NCBI RefSeq assembly: GCF_036323735.1
Contig: NC_086034.1
Span: 10,586,001 to 10,650,000 of the forward strand
From: Rattus norvegicus
Taxonomy: Eukaryota; Chordata; Mammalia; Rodentia; Muridae
Reading direction: 5' to 3'
DNA length: 64,000 bases
Shown here: piece by piece, positions 48,371 through 62,580 of the stretch
How positions within the stretch are numbered: the stretch's first letter is position 1
Layout: the number at the start of each line of letters is the position of its first letter
Notes under the pieces: model-generated
Seen by the model: only the letters and a program-made list of their open reading frames with translations
Told to the model about the DNA's origin: nothing
Database searches by the model: none
Made by a program: the position numbers and the translations under genes

Positions 48371-48934
48371 CAGCCAGGAAGCTGCAGATCTCCACAGAGC
48401 AGAAAGGCGGGAGATCAGGTTTACAGCATGTCCACTTGCTATACCCCTTCTTAAATCAGAGTTGTAAATGTGTATGTTAATACTTCAGTCACCAGTCACC
48501 GTCTTGGCCTATGAGTGGCCTTCATCTTCTGGCAATATGGCCTTTGCATAGTCAAGAGGTATTCTGCCTGTAATACAGACCATTTTCCGTATGAATCTTT
48601 GAGGAAAACAGAGAGACACTACAGTGAACATCCACAGGTTCCCCTGAATTCACACCAGTTGGAATATGATGCACAAGAAACTTGATGATGTTTAATGTGG
48701 GACATGTGACATATAATAAATGAAAGAATGTGTCTCTTATTGGGTTTTGTCCCCAAATTTGCCTGTAACTTTGCCTGTAGGGTACACTCATCACTCAGAG
48801 TTTGAAATCAGGCCTACCTTCTTTCCCCAGCCAGGAGTAAGGAGTAGAAATCAGAGCTGAGATGAGGACTGGCAGTATCTGTCTCATGAATGTCGGTGTT
48901 ACTTAGGATCTTTGGAATCACCACATAAGAAGAT
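48371..48934. other. Intronic sequence, nothing recognised
   Basis: Unique-looking. Confidence 0.4.
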
Positions 48935-50341
48935 CTTCATAATGAGGAGGGACCATGGGAATCTTGGGTGTTCTGCAGATACATGTAATTAGTGAAAATC
49001 TTGAATCTACTCTCTAATCTCATCTTGTCAGAAGGAGAAGAAAGCTTGTATCATAGAGATGCCACATGAGAAACTTGTTCTCAGTGATGAGGAGACATAG
49101 GTGACACCGATTATAGCTGGAGCACCTGCCCTCCCTTGGCGCTCACTGTGATACAGAGTACATTGATACATTAGCAAGACAGAAGAGCGAAGATATTTCT
49201 GAGCTTGTAAGGATTTGACTAAGAAACTGGAGAATTGACTTCGACAGAACCATAAACTAGAGTCATTGGATTTGGTGTTAGAAATCCAATAGAAATTGGT
49301 TAGGTGTTTTCCTTTGTCTTCTTTTCCTGGGGAATGGAAGAGGGGACAAGGGTCAAGTGTGTCCCTCTCATTGGAACACTGTCTCCATCATTCGCCCTCT
49401 CTATGTGGGTGTGTACAAAGCTGGACAAAGGGCAGGGCAGCATGAGTGTCCCCATTCTGTGAGGTGAGGGGAACACTCTTCCTTGCTAGGCCTAAGGCTG
49501 TGGCTCTCATTTGCTGGACGATCTCCCAGAATCCCTCTCCTTGGTGTAGTTTATTTATTATTCTCTAGTCTCTGCAATCCTGCCCTTTGCCACCTCCTAA
49601 CCCTCTGTCCATTTTCCAGTTCTCATTAAGTTACATCGCTTCATTTCCCTCTAAATTAGAGTCACGTTCAATTGTGCATGGGCAGTGCAGGATAGGGCAG
49701 AGGAGAGAAGCCTTCACTTCCTGTCAAAGTCCATGATGTTTGCTAAGAGATGACTGTTAAGTCAAGCTGTCTCTAGCACTTCAGTCCTGCCTGGTGCAAA
49801 GGGTCTGCTCTCTGGAAGAGAACAAGGGAGTCTAGGGGGCTGAGAGAAAGTCCAGTTGATGGCATCCTAAAGTGGCAGGTACACAAGCATGTAACAACAG
49901 CTCTGAACCACACTTCAGGGCCCATTTCCTGTTTGTTCTTTCTGAGACACAGGTACCACAGAAGGAGGAGAACCAAAGAACAAAACCCGTTCATGGTACT
50001 TACACCATTACCACTTGCCACCACAGAAACCAGACTGCCTGTGTGCAAATCACAGTAATTCTAGCTACCATTTAGTCAACTAATATTTATTTTTCATTCT
50101 ATGCCTCTGTTTCTTGCACTGTCAAGCCAAGACATGAAAATCTGCTACTATGATGAATCTCTGTGATGTGTAAATGAGAGAAAATGTGGAAAGTATTTAG
50201 CACAGGGCCGGGCTGTTAATACCACGAGATGGGGTGTCTAGTACAATTAATTTTCCACAAGAAGGCTGAACATGCTTGCATACCTGTGTCTTGGCAGGAG
50301 TAAACACTACCCTGTACAGGAGAACAGTTCCCACCTCTCCA
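48935..50341 (+). repeat. Segmental duplication, copy 2 (pair with 14585-16027)
   Basis: Direct repeat of 14585-16027 with an offset of 34,352 bp at the left and 34,317 bp at the right, so this copy is slightly shorter because of small indels. Highest identity is from about 48970 to 49895. The copies lie in different Grid1 introns, on either side of the exon at 47763-47933. Confidence 0.9.
50035..50220 (+). mobile_element. MIR SINE (within duplication copy 2)
   Basis: gactgcctgtgtgcaaatc, atgcctctgtttcttgcac and agtatttagcacagggcc. The 3' end is better preserved than in copy 1. Confidence 0.7.
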
Positions 50342-52944
50342 GGCCTGTGTCACATGCTTTGTGACTCTCCTGTCTCCATCACTTATTCAGCCACTCACTA
50401 ACTCACAACAGCCTTGTCTGAGGAGACCATGTTTTATCTATTCAGCTCTTCAGGAAAGACCCTGCTCGCTGAAGACCATCAATAAGAATATATGAGATGC
50501 GTCTGCTAATAATCTAGGACTTGAATCCCAAGTTAAATGATCTCTAGAAGCCTCTTTATATAGAGATAAGTAAAGCACTTTATTAAAGAAATCTCTTTCC
50601 TCTCTCCATTTGTTGCATCTACATCTTTCTTTGGGGCTACGATGGGAGGGGAGTGTGGATTTATTTACTCCTCTGCCCAACACTTGGGCAGCTTGTAGAT
50701 TCATCTCATTTACAAGCCTTTCCCTTCAGTTTCCTCAGGAACTATTACCAAGTCTTTCTTTCCTAATGACAGTATAGACAGCAAACTAATTTCTACTAGC
50801 CTCTAGCTGTGAGATTTATCGAAGAGACTCGAACAGGCTTAGAACAACTAACTCAAGAAAAAATTGCTGTCATGGATTATTAACTTCGTCTTGATGAAAT
50901 TAATGAAAATCCCTCTGGAAATGGAGCCCCCAAGTCCATCTTCGCTCCTTCCTCAGACGGCTGCCCTTGGGATGTTGGTCGTAGCTTAGGGATTGTGAGA
51001 GCACAGGGAACTTTTGCAAGGTCATTCATCATCTGGCTTCTCTACCAAAGTGCCCTGGTCTCCGAGACACTCTGTCTTCCTCCATTAGCCCTGTGGTCAG
51101 GGATTTCTGTTTTGAAAAGCCAAGCAAGTACTATTCGTGAATCAATTTGGTTGCTATTTAGTACCTATTTTCTTCTAAGTCCCTTGGAAGAAAAATACCT
51201 AAATAAGTGGCTTCCAGTGGTGTCATTGCATTTGCCTGTGTGGGGTTGTTTATTCTTTTCTACAAAGCACTGTCTGATGTGGGTGTTTCTCGTTTTTTGT
51301 TTTCCTGACAAGTTAGTTTAGGGCTTGTCTGACTCAGCTGGTAATAAAAGTGATGACCAATCCCCCAGAACCCGGAGAATTCGCTGAGATTTCCCAGGAT
51401 GCCTTCCTCGGAGCAGAGTTGCCATTGTATCCGTCACTAGAACTGCCTCTCCCAGTGACTTCAGCTTGTAATTGAACTAACAGAAGCATTATCATGTCGC
51501 CACCCCATCTATTCAAATGTTTCCAGAGCGTGGCAGGAAATGGCATGAACTGTGGTGTCTGGTCATATCCAAGCTGTGGGATCCAACATGGCATTGTCAG
51601 GAAATATTCCCAAGATTGCAACATTGGCATCTTTATGCACACCTTGAAAGTTGTTGAATGGCTCAACAAAATCACCCCTCCCTCTGGTATTCAGTTTGCT
51701 GAAGAAAACCACTGACCTTCTAGTCCCCATTTCCTAGAAGCTCCCCATTATTTTCCCTCGTGATGGGTTGTCAGTCTGGTAAGAGAAGCTTTTCCTTTGG
51801 AGTGTCCCCGGGGACACTCCAGATTTCATGTTCCTTCTGGAGCTGTACTTAATGGTAAAGACTCCGATTGGCAATTTCACAAGGATGGTGTGGAAGGCTG
51901 TATGATTCAGGTCATGGGTGGTCTCTGTGGGTATGGCTGCCTGCTACTCGAGTTACAGGTGTCCACATGTGCCTTGGTTGCTAAGAGAGGCTTGCTTGGA
52001 GACAGATGCTCTTCCATAGTCTCCCTTCTGATTCAGTGGTGAACAGAGAACCTCCCACAACCCCTTTCCCCTCAGCTACCATCTGCTCTATCCTCTGGCC
52101 TGGCCACGGTGCCCTATCAAGACAGGTGGGCTAGCAGCAGTTTGGCACAGAGGCCTTGCCTGGGGATAGATTGTTCATGCTGGAGCATCTGGATGTCAGA
52201 TTGTCCTCCCAGCTGGACCCTCTGTCGACTGCTTATCTGACATTGCTGGCCAACCAGAGCCTGTCTGCAGATTTGGTCAGAGGTCAGTGTCTGCTGTTTA
52301 TCTCCACGATGTCTCCCCAAACAGCCCACTTTGCTTGATTAATGATAGAGGGAAGAGCATGCTGGGCTCTTTAGAAGCCTGAGGAAATGGGTCCCTTCTT
52401 AATGAAAGTCTTGCATTTCCAGCTCTGGATTGTGAGGATAATGGACCGGTGAGGGATTTCTGCTGGCCTGTGTGGCTCTGACCTTGGTCTGCCATTCATC
52501 TTTCTTTTCCTTCAAGCATGATTCTTACCCTGATAATGCAGTATGCAACCATCCCCTGGCCCCAGAGCATGACTGAGACACAGTTGGCATACCCTAATAA
52601 GTCTTGACTGGAATCTCAGACTTACTAAGTAGAAGTGAAGCACCAGGAGGCAGACAGTCTGGCTGTGCAGTGGGGCGACATATTATCCTGACCTGTTGAA
52701 GGTCCTCCTTTGTGACCAGTGGTGGTGGCAGAGGACTCAGCCTACTGGCATCCAGATGGGCTTAGACTTAAGACCCTCTTAAGTTTATCAACATATTTTA
52801 GGGAAGCACATATCTGGTATGCGCTCAGGCCCTAATCCTTTCTGTAGTCAGTGAACAGGCTGCGTAAGCCCTGCCTTGTTAGTGCCTAGGTGGGAAATAT
52901 GTTTTTCCATGGTTTCATTTGTGCAATATACCTATATCCATACA
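50342..52944. other. Intronic sequence without recognised features
   Basis: About 2.6 kb of unique-looking sequence of moderate GC. ORFs up to 113 codons (51334-51675 minus, 50995-51321 plus) show no domain or splice frame. Confidence 0.5.
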
Positions 52945-52949
52945 AGCTG

Positions 52950-53262
52950 ATTGTTGTGGTTTGAATGATGTATTCCCGTAACATTTCTATGTTCAAACCT
53001 AGTTCCCAAAGTGACTGTATTTAGATGTAGGAACATTGGAAACAATTGTGCTTGTCTCACAAATGGAACCAGAACCATCTATAAGATCAGAGTTTTCCAC
53101 TTCTGAATCAGGACATGGGAAGAAGGCATACTATGAACCAGGACACAGACCCTCATGAAACATTGACTTTCACAGTACCTTGATTTGGGATTTCCAGTCT
53201 CTGGGAGTGTGAAGAGTCTTTGATGTTCTGCCATATCAGTGTGCTCTGATGGCCTTGGAGTC
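52950..53262 (+). mobile_element. MaLR-like LTR (old)
   Basis: tgttgtggtttgaatgatgta, ttcaaacctagttcccaaagtg, ggacatgggaagaaggcat and ggatttccagtctctgggagtgtgaa follow the order of a MaLR-type LTR (MLT/MST group). Subfamily uncertain. Confidence 0.5.
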
Positions 53263-56200
53263 CACGATAGTGTCGCCATGGACAAGTGGGGTAACTTTCC
53301 CATTGTTTCCTGTCACCCTCTTAGGCATGTTCATTATTTCTAAATGGTGTTCCTTCTATGCCAGTGTTCTGGTCTCTTTCCATCAAGTAGGACTCCTTAT
53401 CTCTCCTCTGTCTTCCCCTCTGGGTCTTACTCTTTAAGCAAATTCTTATTTTCATATGAAGATCAATTTGACAGTCTTTCTAGTGGCCTTCGTTCCTGCT
53501 GACGCAGGTATGTTCCCAAATTAAACCTGGGTACTAACGTATTGGGAATTCCATGCTAATGCTTAAGGAAAAATAGCATTGATTTTTCCATTCTTGGACT
53601 TTAGTTAACTTCATGTAATTGGTCTCTGGTTCTCCAGTGGTTAATCAGGTCCTCTTGGGTTTTTCAAGAGCTCTGTCCCCCATAGGATCATGGCTGAGTT
53701 CTTTTATCTGCTGCCTAGAAGTGCTTCCTACATTTTGGGTTCCTATCTCAGAACAGAGTTTCTGCACAGATAAACGAAATCAGAATTTTTTGCCTTACCT
53801 TATGAAGACACGGCCTTGGGTTGTGGCAGGCAATGGGTTTGGAGGGTGGCCACCTGGAACTCCTGTCCCTTCCCCATCCTCTGTACATTGTTGCTTACCT
53901 CTAAGAAGAGGCATCCTCTATGCAAATGACTTCACATCTCTTTAATTCCCAAGAATAGGTTTAGAATGATCTATTGGACTGCCCTTAGTTTAGAGAAATG
54001 TTTTTAAGCAGCTGTGTGTATGCTTAAGTTGGACATTTCTCAAATGTTCTTACATTTCGTTCTCACAAAAACCTTAAAATTGGGAATTTTGTTTGTACTT
54101 TTATTAGGGAGAATGTCATAGGCAAAGACGCTGGGGCTGGGAGAGAAATGGCTGATAGGTGGGGTAAAATTGGAGGAGGAATCCACCAGGATACAACTCT
54201 TGGAGAGGCCATGTGATAGGACACGTGTAAAGGATCAGCTATGCAGGGTGGAATAAGAAGGCCTGGGCTGAGTCAAGGTGGCTGACATTTGCCATCTCCT
54301 AAGGAGGAAATGAGGCACTGGAATCATACTATAGCAGCGAAAACTATATGTGACCATTTTAGACAGGACACTTGAGAGCTTCTTCAAAATTAGGTCTGTG
54401 TGGCAGGGTGTAGGACATGAGTCTTCTACTGGTATCGATTTGCTGCTGACTCGTGCTTTCCCAGGTTCCCTATGCCTGTGGTATTCTTCTCGAAGGGTCT
54501 GTGTGCCAAAGGCTTTCATTTTTGACGTCTCAGTGAGGTAGGAATGTGTTAGGATGCTTCCCTCTCTGGAACCTGGCTCAGAAAACTCTAGAGCTCTCCA
54601 TAGACTCCTCTACCTCCAATCATATACTCTAGGCTTTCCCTTATAGACCATTAGTGAAATATCAGTGCGCTCAACCCTGAAAAGCCTGGCTTAAGCCTTG
54701 GCACCAAGGCGGATAAGACTATGCTTCCAGGAGGCCAGGGGATGTCATCATGTCCAAGAGAGCAGACACAAGTAGATACTAATCAGAACTGATCTTTGCT
54801 TAGCCTCCTGTCCTGTAAGCTACAAAAGTCAGATATAACTCCCGTGCACCTTTGAAAGGATACATGGCTATGGAGCCTTGAATGGAAGATGGTGTTGGCC
54901 AGTTCATTTTCCATGGTCCTTATCCCCATAATCTGTGTAACAGATCCCTGCTGAGTCTCAGCTACTGAAGATACCCTGGGCATGACCTCAGCTAATTTAT
55001 TTGAATTTAGGAGCCTGCATTATTACTTCACTTACCCCTTCCACTCTTCTCTGTCCCTGCTGCCTCTTAGAATGCAGATACACATAAACAGACCAGAAGA
55101 AGCCTTTACATACAGGGCTGTTAGCATCTGCATTTCAGGGGGGTAACCAGGGATGTCACATTGTCCCTCTCCAGGGTTCCCGATCACACGGTACATCATT
55201 AGCATAAACAGAGATCTATGAGCATTCAACAAATGTGCTTGACATCACTCAACAAGTGAGTATGTGTCAAGAGCTAATTCTGTGAAGCGTCCTGTTCATT
55301 TAGAAAAGAGCACCAGGTTCCCCAAAGGACCTGGGGTCTCTGCCTTATTCTGTCTTTTCCACATTTCTAACTGCACTTCCGATGGCATCTCTGACTTGGT
55401 TCTAGGTCTTTTTAGTTTGTCTCTGTTGTGCCCTTGGCTGAGATGCTATACCCTTTGATTCTCAAAGTTCCCCCATATGGTACACTTCATTGTTTGAGTC
55501 ACATTGTGTTACAGTCTCCCTAGATCAGCCAGAGCTGTGAAGCTATTCAAGCATGAGTATCAGGATCTGTCTAGAACAGTGTATGTTCTGCATGTTTCCC
55601 CTTGACTGATGTAATTTGTGTAGTGCCTTGCTTCAGTAGGAGGGAGAGAAATGTAGACTCCTTCAAGCCACAGCCCTCTTCTCTGTTTTGTGGACTCTAG
55701 CTCTGGCCTGTGCTATTTATTTCCTATGAGTGAGTGAACATGTAGCTAGGAACTTCTTTCCTCCCAGCCTCTGCTTGCCCTATCTAATACGGACACATAC
55801 ATCTATCCGCCTGCCTTGAGAAAGGCCTTCTCTTTATTCATTAGGATCTGAAGGAGCTCTCTGATCATAGATTACCTTTCTATTACATACTGTTCCCCTT
55901 TTTTGTAGAAAACACACTTCCTAACATGTCAGATAGTAAAAGCAGGTTCTTCCATGTTCTCCGTATCCCCCACATGAAGCCACCATTGAATTCTGATAAA
56001 GCAGACCACCTATGGATATACAGACTTGTGTTGAAATGTTAGTTTCTGTCCTGGGATGGGCAAGTCCTGAGACATCTACCCCGGTGCAAGAACTAAGTTA
56101 AGAGACGGTGGAAACATAAGTAGGTAGAAACAGCAGTGAGGAGGAAGATCAAGAAGTCATTTTCAGTAGGTGCTAAGTGAGAAACAAATGAAAGATCTTA

Positions 56201-56344
56201 CCTACCAAAGTTGGAAGCAGCAAATGTTTTTTTCCTGATGCTTTATATTTAGATGAAGGATTAATGTGTGCATTCTTAATAGAAAAGACCCATCAATTCA
56301 TTTGCCAGCCAACCTATCCACCCATTCTAATCCTTGCATTCCAT
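53263..56344. other. Intronic sequence without recognised features
   Basis: About 3 kb. A weak MIR-like stretch at 54040-54150 is too diverged to claim. No exon or ncRNA recognised. Confidence 0.45.
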
Positions 56345-56453
56345 ATCCATCCATCCATCCATCCATCCATCCATCCATCCATCCCACTCATCCATCCATC
56401 CATCCATTCATCCATCCATCCATCCATCCATCCATCCATCCCACTCATCCATT
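56345..56453. repeat. (CATC)n microsatellite
   Basis: About 25 CATC units with CCCACT and TTCA interruptions. Degenerate CATC/TATC units continue to about 56580. Confidence 0.96.
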
Positions 56454-56580
56454 TCAACTGTTCATCACTCTATCCATAACTCATCCACTTACTATTCATC
56501 ATCCACTCACCTAGCACTTACCACCAACACATCCATCTACCCACCCATCCACCTACTCATTTATCTACTTATCTATCTCT

Positions 56581-58879
56581 ATCCGTCTGTCTCCACAGGG
56601 CATTCCTCAAACATTGATCAATCACTAGACTTGCATCTTTACTTGGGACAGGTTCCAGAGATAAACACTCCAGGAGCTCAGAGTTTAGTGAGGTAAACAT
56701 GTCTATGAACTGACACCATGTAGAATGTTAGGGTGGAGGGTGCATCCAGGGTGAGAGGGGGGTGGTTCAAAGGCCTTTCAATGCCTGGAAAAGATCATTT
56801 CTCAAGCCAGCTCTTTTGAACTAGAATGCATTTACTCTCCTAGGCCGTCGTCATAGTTGTGGGAGGACTAAGGGCTTTCTTTGGCCTTTCTGATTCACGT
56901 TCTGCCTTTTCCTCTTCATTGCAGGCCTCTCAGCATTCACGTGGTTGCTGAGTGCCTTAATTCATTGTGATTAGAAGTGCTGGGGAAAAAGGAAAAAGTC
57001 TTCTGAGTGTCAGTCTGGGCCAGAGCTGAAGGAGCACAGCAGACTGATCTGCTAGAGGAGTGAATCCGCAGGTGTGGGTGTGGGTTAAAGGGTCTTAACT
57101 GACTAAAACAGCACCAGCTATGAGTGGGCAGCTTAGAACTCTGTGAATGTCTTAAGAAATCTTCACACCATCAACGACTCTTCATCTTCTAGTTACCCTT
57201 TTAGAAAGAAGAAAAGAAAAAAACGCTCAAACTACATGCCAGTTCTTAAGTGGTTTATATTCCCTTGTAAGAACATCTCCATTACTAGTTTGTATTCCAG
57301 AGGGGGAAAGAAACATCAAGACAGAGGTGGGTGCTCTGGAGGGCTGTTTCACTGGTAGGATTAGGAAGTGAGTTAGTCTTGTTCCTTGAAAACATGGTCC
57401 TCTAAGCTTGAACTGCGACAGAAACAAGCTCCCCATGGTAGGAATGTTCTTTCCTCTGATGTTATGTCAGCATTTGTGTACTTCAGGCACCTGAAGAGTA
57501 ACCATGACCTTGATATGGAGTTTCCCTTTGGCCTGGGACACTTGTTTGGTCTGCAGTCATCAGTCATGTGGGCATGTTCCAGTCGTTTCTGTAATATCCG
57601 TTCTTACTCCTATAGCATGATGTCTACGCTGATCACAGGAAGGATGCAACTCAGTGGCAGACAGAACAGAGTTCTTCATCACTGGCCAGCATAAAGGAAA
57701 TGATGATCTCTTCCTGGGTGTGTTATAGGACAGAGGGAGAGCTAATTTAGGTTAAGGACAGGCCTAATATAGCAAATGTTTTTGGTGATCTATACACCTC
57801 TGACTTCAGCTTCAGTTCTGAGGGATAGTTCCTGCTCAGGTTTTTATCTAGGACCCAGCCTCTGTGACATCCATATTAGGATTAATAAGGGAGAAAGTGC
57901 AGGCAATGAATAGTGCTTCTAACAGAAGCAGTCCGGGAAGGGTGGCTGATAAGGTAGATGTAGCTGGCTCTTCCTAGAGTACCAGGAGCCTATTTGATCT
58001 TCTACGGAGCCCTGTGAGGTCATCATTGTCTCCTATTTTCTTCATTTATTTCCAGATAACATGTTTTTCTGATAACTTTAGCAGGCTGCTTACTGCTAAA
58101 GTATACAAAGAATTTGACCCTTTGACCCAGTTTGCAAGCTATCAACCAGGGGCCCCAAAGCTGTCCAAGAGTAGATATTGTCTGTCCCTCACTCTTCACT
58201 TATTCTCAGGTGTGCTTTGTTGTCCTCTTGGATGATGGGGTGTCCTGAGGGGAAGGCCTTGAGAACAGGGTTTCCATCCTCCATGATGAGGGCCCTCCTG
58301 CTCACCTCAAGCAAGAGGATGAGCCAAACCGCTCCCATTCTTGGATTGCATGGCCGAGGAAAGTTGGCTCCCTCACATCAGTGTAGATCTTTATAGTAGT
58401 TTTCTAGTCTCTCATTCGCCATGTCCCACATGACTTGGGTCTGGAAACCTGACTAAAGTAGTGAGGGGATGAAGAAAGGACAGACACATGGACAGAAAAG
58501 CTGGGGTCAGGTGGGCAGTGATGGAGCGACACCAACTACCATAACAACTTAGAATCCTGATGTATTTATTACTTGTAGTACACATGCGGAGGCTGACTAG
58601 TCTGAGAAGGGGTGTTCTCTGTAAGCAGGGTACTCGCAGGCTGGAAACACTAGGAAGAGGAATCTGCAGTTGCTAGGTTTTGAACACACTGGTTAATAGT
58701 TTGCAAACACTTGTGTTTGCACACACAGTTAACATTTGTAGTTGGGCTAGAAGAAGGCTTGGTTAACACTAAGCCTGGCCAGCATGGGGAGGCTTTGCTA
58801 ATTCCCACAGGTCAGACACATTGGTCCTTGACACGGCTATGCCTTTGTGACAATACTGATTTCTTCAGCACTGGATCTG
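56581..58879. other. Intronic sequence without recognised features
   Basis: About 2.3 kb of unique-looking sequence; short ORFs only. Confidence 0.45.
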
Positions 58880-58934
58880 GTTGGTTGGTTTGTTTGTTTG
58901 TTTGTTTATTTATTTATTTATTTATTTATTTTTT
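58880..58934. repeat. (GGTT)(GTTT)(ATTT)n compound microsatellite
   Basis: Successive GGTT, GTTT and ATTT tetranucleotide blocks. Confidence 0.94.
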
Positions 58935-59349
58935 CACATTCACTTAGGGCTTCCTCAGCTCCCCAGTCTCATTACTCATACAAGCCCTGAGATGGAGCCA
59001 TGCTTCCTCCATGGGCTAGCTTCACTGAAGTTGGCCAACTCAATTTACAGATCCCAGATGCATCCAGGATGGCACTGCCCATTGGGCATAGGAATCTCTG
59101 CCACTTCTTCATTGCTGTACCATCACCCAGGCCACTATTCACCCTGGGTCCATCAGTGACTAGGGTTGTCTCCCCTATGTCCAGGCAGAGTCACCAGCTT
59201 TCTTCTGCATAGCTCCACCAGTGGCGTCCGTCTCTCCAAGTCTTCCCTGATGCTCCCCCTTAGCATGTCCCTGCATGGTTGCATCATGACCTCTTCTTAG
59301 TCCTTTCCAATCTTATTGTTGCCACCATCATATTGAACCAAGAAGTCAG
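58935..59349. other. Intronic sequence, nothing recognised
   Basis: Unique-looking. Confidence 0.4.
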
Positions 59350-59560
59350 CTAACCATGGCCCTTGGCTAAAGCTAGCACACCGTCTATTTTGATAAATGG
59401 TATTTTATTGGTACATAGCTACATCCATTCGTTTGTGAAATACCTCTTGCTACTTTCAGGTTTTAATTGTGGTATTGAATAGTAATCAAAAGAGACTCTA
59501 AGACCTCTAACACCTAAACTTTTTACTATGTGGTCCTTTACAGAAAACTTTGTGTTTATG
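59350..59560 (-). mobile_element. hAT-Charlie-type DNA transposon remnant (MER1 group)
   Basis: tattttattggtacatagctacatccattcgttt, gtggtattgaatagt and tactatgtggtcctttacagaaaacttt match, in reverse complement, a widespread non-autonomous mammalian DNA transposon that begins with a cag...ctttttctgtaaagggcc-type end. Exact subfamily not determined. It lies about 390 bp before a Grid1 exon. Confidence 0.6.
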
Positions 59561-59948
59561 GCCCTGATGGGGACCTTGATCCTTTATAACTTCATGATTT
59601 TGCACATATTGGGCCTCCCTTTACCCTACTCGTTCTTACATTACCTGAACAGGTGGTATACTTGCTTGCTGGTCACACTGGTTCTCCTGTTGCTATGTGG
59701 ATATACCCCTACTCCTATTCCTGAGGAAGGTTCAGTGTTCTCCTAGCCTAACTCCTAGACCTCTTGGGTGAGCGGCTAAAACCAAGCATAAAGAAAATAC
59801 CAGGGAGCCAGAGGCTCCTTGCTCACAAAGCTCACAGGACCAGGGAAGATATTGTTGCTGTTCACATCACCCAGCCTTTTACTGCTCTCTACCTCGCTCT
59901 TTGGTAATACACCAGTGGAGAAAGATTTATGCTTTTCTGTCTTTGTAG

Positions 59949-60290
<342 letters not shown>

Positions 60291-60394
60291 AGTCCTCTCT
60301 GAAGGATTTTCTCTTTGTCACTCTCTTATACCTATATTTAAAAGCTGAGTGAATTGTTGTCCAGAGTTATGAACTTCAAATGTCTCCATAAGAG

Positions 60395-60490
60395 ATCTGG
60401 CTTCAGAAGGCTAAATGACTTGCCTAAAATCACAGTAAAGTCAGAGAGTCATAGCTGCCTGTCTTCTGTCTGTCCAGTGTTCCTTCATGC
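60395..60490 (+). mobile_element. MIR core fragment
   Basis: gaaggctaaatgacttgcctaaaatcacag and agagagtcatagctgcctgtc then tgtccagtgttccttc match the MIR central region. Confidence 0.65.
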
Positions 60491-61602
60491 AAACTGTACA
60501 CTTTCAAAAAAAAAATGTCATCTTGGGTTGTATGGCATGTGTTGCTTATCCACGATCCTATCATGTGCATGTATGTGTGAATATGTACCCATGTGTACCC
60601 ATGTGGTATTATATACATTATATCCATGTGACATGTTTCATTTGATAAAGAGTTGTAGTTCAGAGATGGAATCAGAATGAATTGAATAACCTATGAAAGA
60701 CTTGTTCGCGTGATTGGGCTTTTAGAAGCTTCAGAAGAGGATTTGGGGAAATCTATAATGCCAGGAACCTTAGCCACAATAACTTATACATGGTTTCAGT
60801 TGCAGTGAACATGTTCCAGTGTTGGTTTAAATTCATAGCAGCTCAGAGCAGAGCAAGGCCTCTCTGGTCCAGTGTAGTTTATGGTTCACCTCTACTCCTT
60901 GAGGCCACAGGCAAGAAGTCTTGGTAAAAGTCACACCCCAAGTCGAAAGAGAGACGGGAGGGGACCATGCTCACAACTTGCTCAGTCCCACACTGCCTAC
61001 TGCTCCTATGGACCCTACTGAACTGTATAGAGACATGGGACTGGCATGTTTACCACAGCCATTCTGTACAAGGTATTATGCTCTGAAAATATTTTTTCTT
61101 CAGCTGATGAGCTTTGTACCATGGGTCTGATTAACTTCAGGAGGAAGATGGATAGTGGTCTGCTCAAGACAGCAGATGTAGCAAAGTCCAGCCCAATCCA
61201 GTGCTCATTTTTGGTGCCTAAACTTAAGGCATGTGTTGGACTTTGGACTTCCCCCTTGTGTTAGGATACATGAAGCCTTCAGAACAGGTTGCAAAGGCAA
61301 AGATAGAACTTCAAGAGTGTAGAGACCAATATAATGGCATTTTGATTTCATGGCTAGCATAAGTACTAGCACATAGCAATATCTGTAAACACACTGACAG
61401 CACTTGTGGCAGGGAAGACCAATGGATTTCTTCTGTAAGATTAAGACCCCATGTGAAGCATTTATCTTGCTCTGATGTCTTGGGACTGCTAATGGCTCTG
61501 TCATTGCAAAAGGCACTCATATCTATTCCCTTCTGACTGATTCCATTCTCTACCACAGAAAACTTTTCCCACCTCCATGTGTCTTTTCCTCCTGTCCTGC
61601 AG

Positions 61603-61722
61603 GGACACATCACCGGCCTCACAGGAGTTATGGAGTTTCGGGAAGACAGCTCAAATCCCTATGTCCAGTTTGAAATCCTTGGCACAACCTATAGTGAGAC
61701 TTTTGGCAAAGACATGCGCAAG
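61603..61722 (+). CDS. Grid1: Grid1 coding exon (GluD1 amino-terminal domain, part 3 of 3)
   Basis: Third Grid1 exon in the window, 40 codons, from [12 protein letters not shown] to [10 protein letters not shown]. It completes the C-terminal lobe strands of the amino-terminal domain, following directly after the DTIKK end of the previous exon. The acceptor is a strong polypyrimidine run (gtcttttcctcctgtcctgcag) and the donor is AAG followed by gtaagc, close to consensus. Phase is 0 at both ends. The intron separating it from the previous exon is only 1,492 bp, so these two exons are probably recognised as a close pair in an otherwise very large gene. The next exon, which should start with the residues after DMRK, was not found before 64000. 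Confidence 0.96.
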
Positions 61723-62580
61723 GTAAGCTCTCTGATCCTCGTCTCCACGTCTTATTGCTTCAGTACCACTAAAGATGGCGGCAGATGCAGTACCTTGGGT
61801 TCCCAGCAAGGGCTAACTCACAGAGGAAGTCCCCTTCCTGCTTTTCTTCTTGATGCTGCCATTGATCCGAGTGATTCTGAGGGATGCTGGAGAGGAGGCA
61901 TAGAGAATTTTCAAGTAAGAAGTATTAATACCACAAACCTGAGTCTAGCATGGGTTCCTGAGAATCATTTTTTTCTTCCTTGGATGAGTAGGGGGCTTCC
62001 TGGAAGCTTATGGGTATACAAGGTTTTCCCAGAGTTGAGAAGTCAGTCTGGCTTCTGAGACAATGCAAATTGTGGTTGAGGCTGGTGATAGAAGTTATAG
62101 CCAGGTTATCTGCCAGACTTAGGTTGGGGGTGAAACAAATCCTTTGGCAGGAAAAATGAACTGCATGGCTGGTGGGAAGTGGGAGAGGGTCATTGGAATC
62201 CAGGGAAAGGGACTTGAGAGATGGGAGGGCAGGATAACAAGGTATAGCTTGGCTTTCCAACTGATGCAGATACAGGTGCTAGGCCTGAGGGTATTTCCAG
62301 TGGAACTGTGGTTTTCTTCTGATGGAGGACTGAGGTGTCATTATAACAGTTGAGGGCTGGGAATAGTGACTCAAAAGAGAGTCCTCAGATATAAGCTCCA
62401 TGAGCCTATGTTGAATTTGTATTGGGTATAAAGGGCAGAGGCTGCTGTCTTGTGCCTGCTCTACCCAGCTGCCTTGTGAGCTTTTCCAGAAATGTTTTGG
62501 GCAGGACAACCATGTGCTCGTTGAGGCTAGAGATTGTAGTGCTCACGGGCAAGGACTCAGTGCTCTGGGAAAAGATGAAA

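Noticed and set aside
51494..51715. Possible processed pseudogene (73-codon plus-strand ORF)
   Set aside because: The text looked protein-like at first, but I recognise no parent gene, there is no A-tail and no target-site duplication.
56264..56696. Overlapping ORFs rich in HPSI
   Set aside because: Direct translation of the (CATC)n microsatellite.
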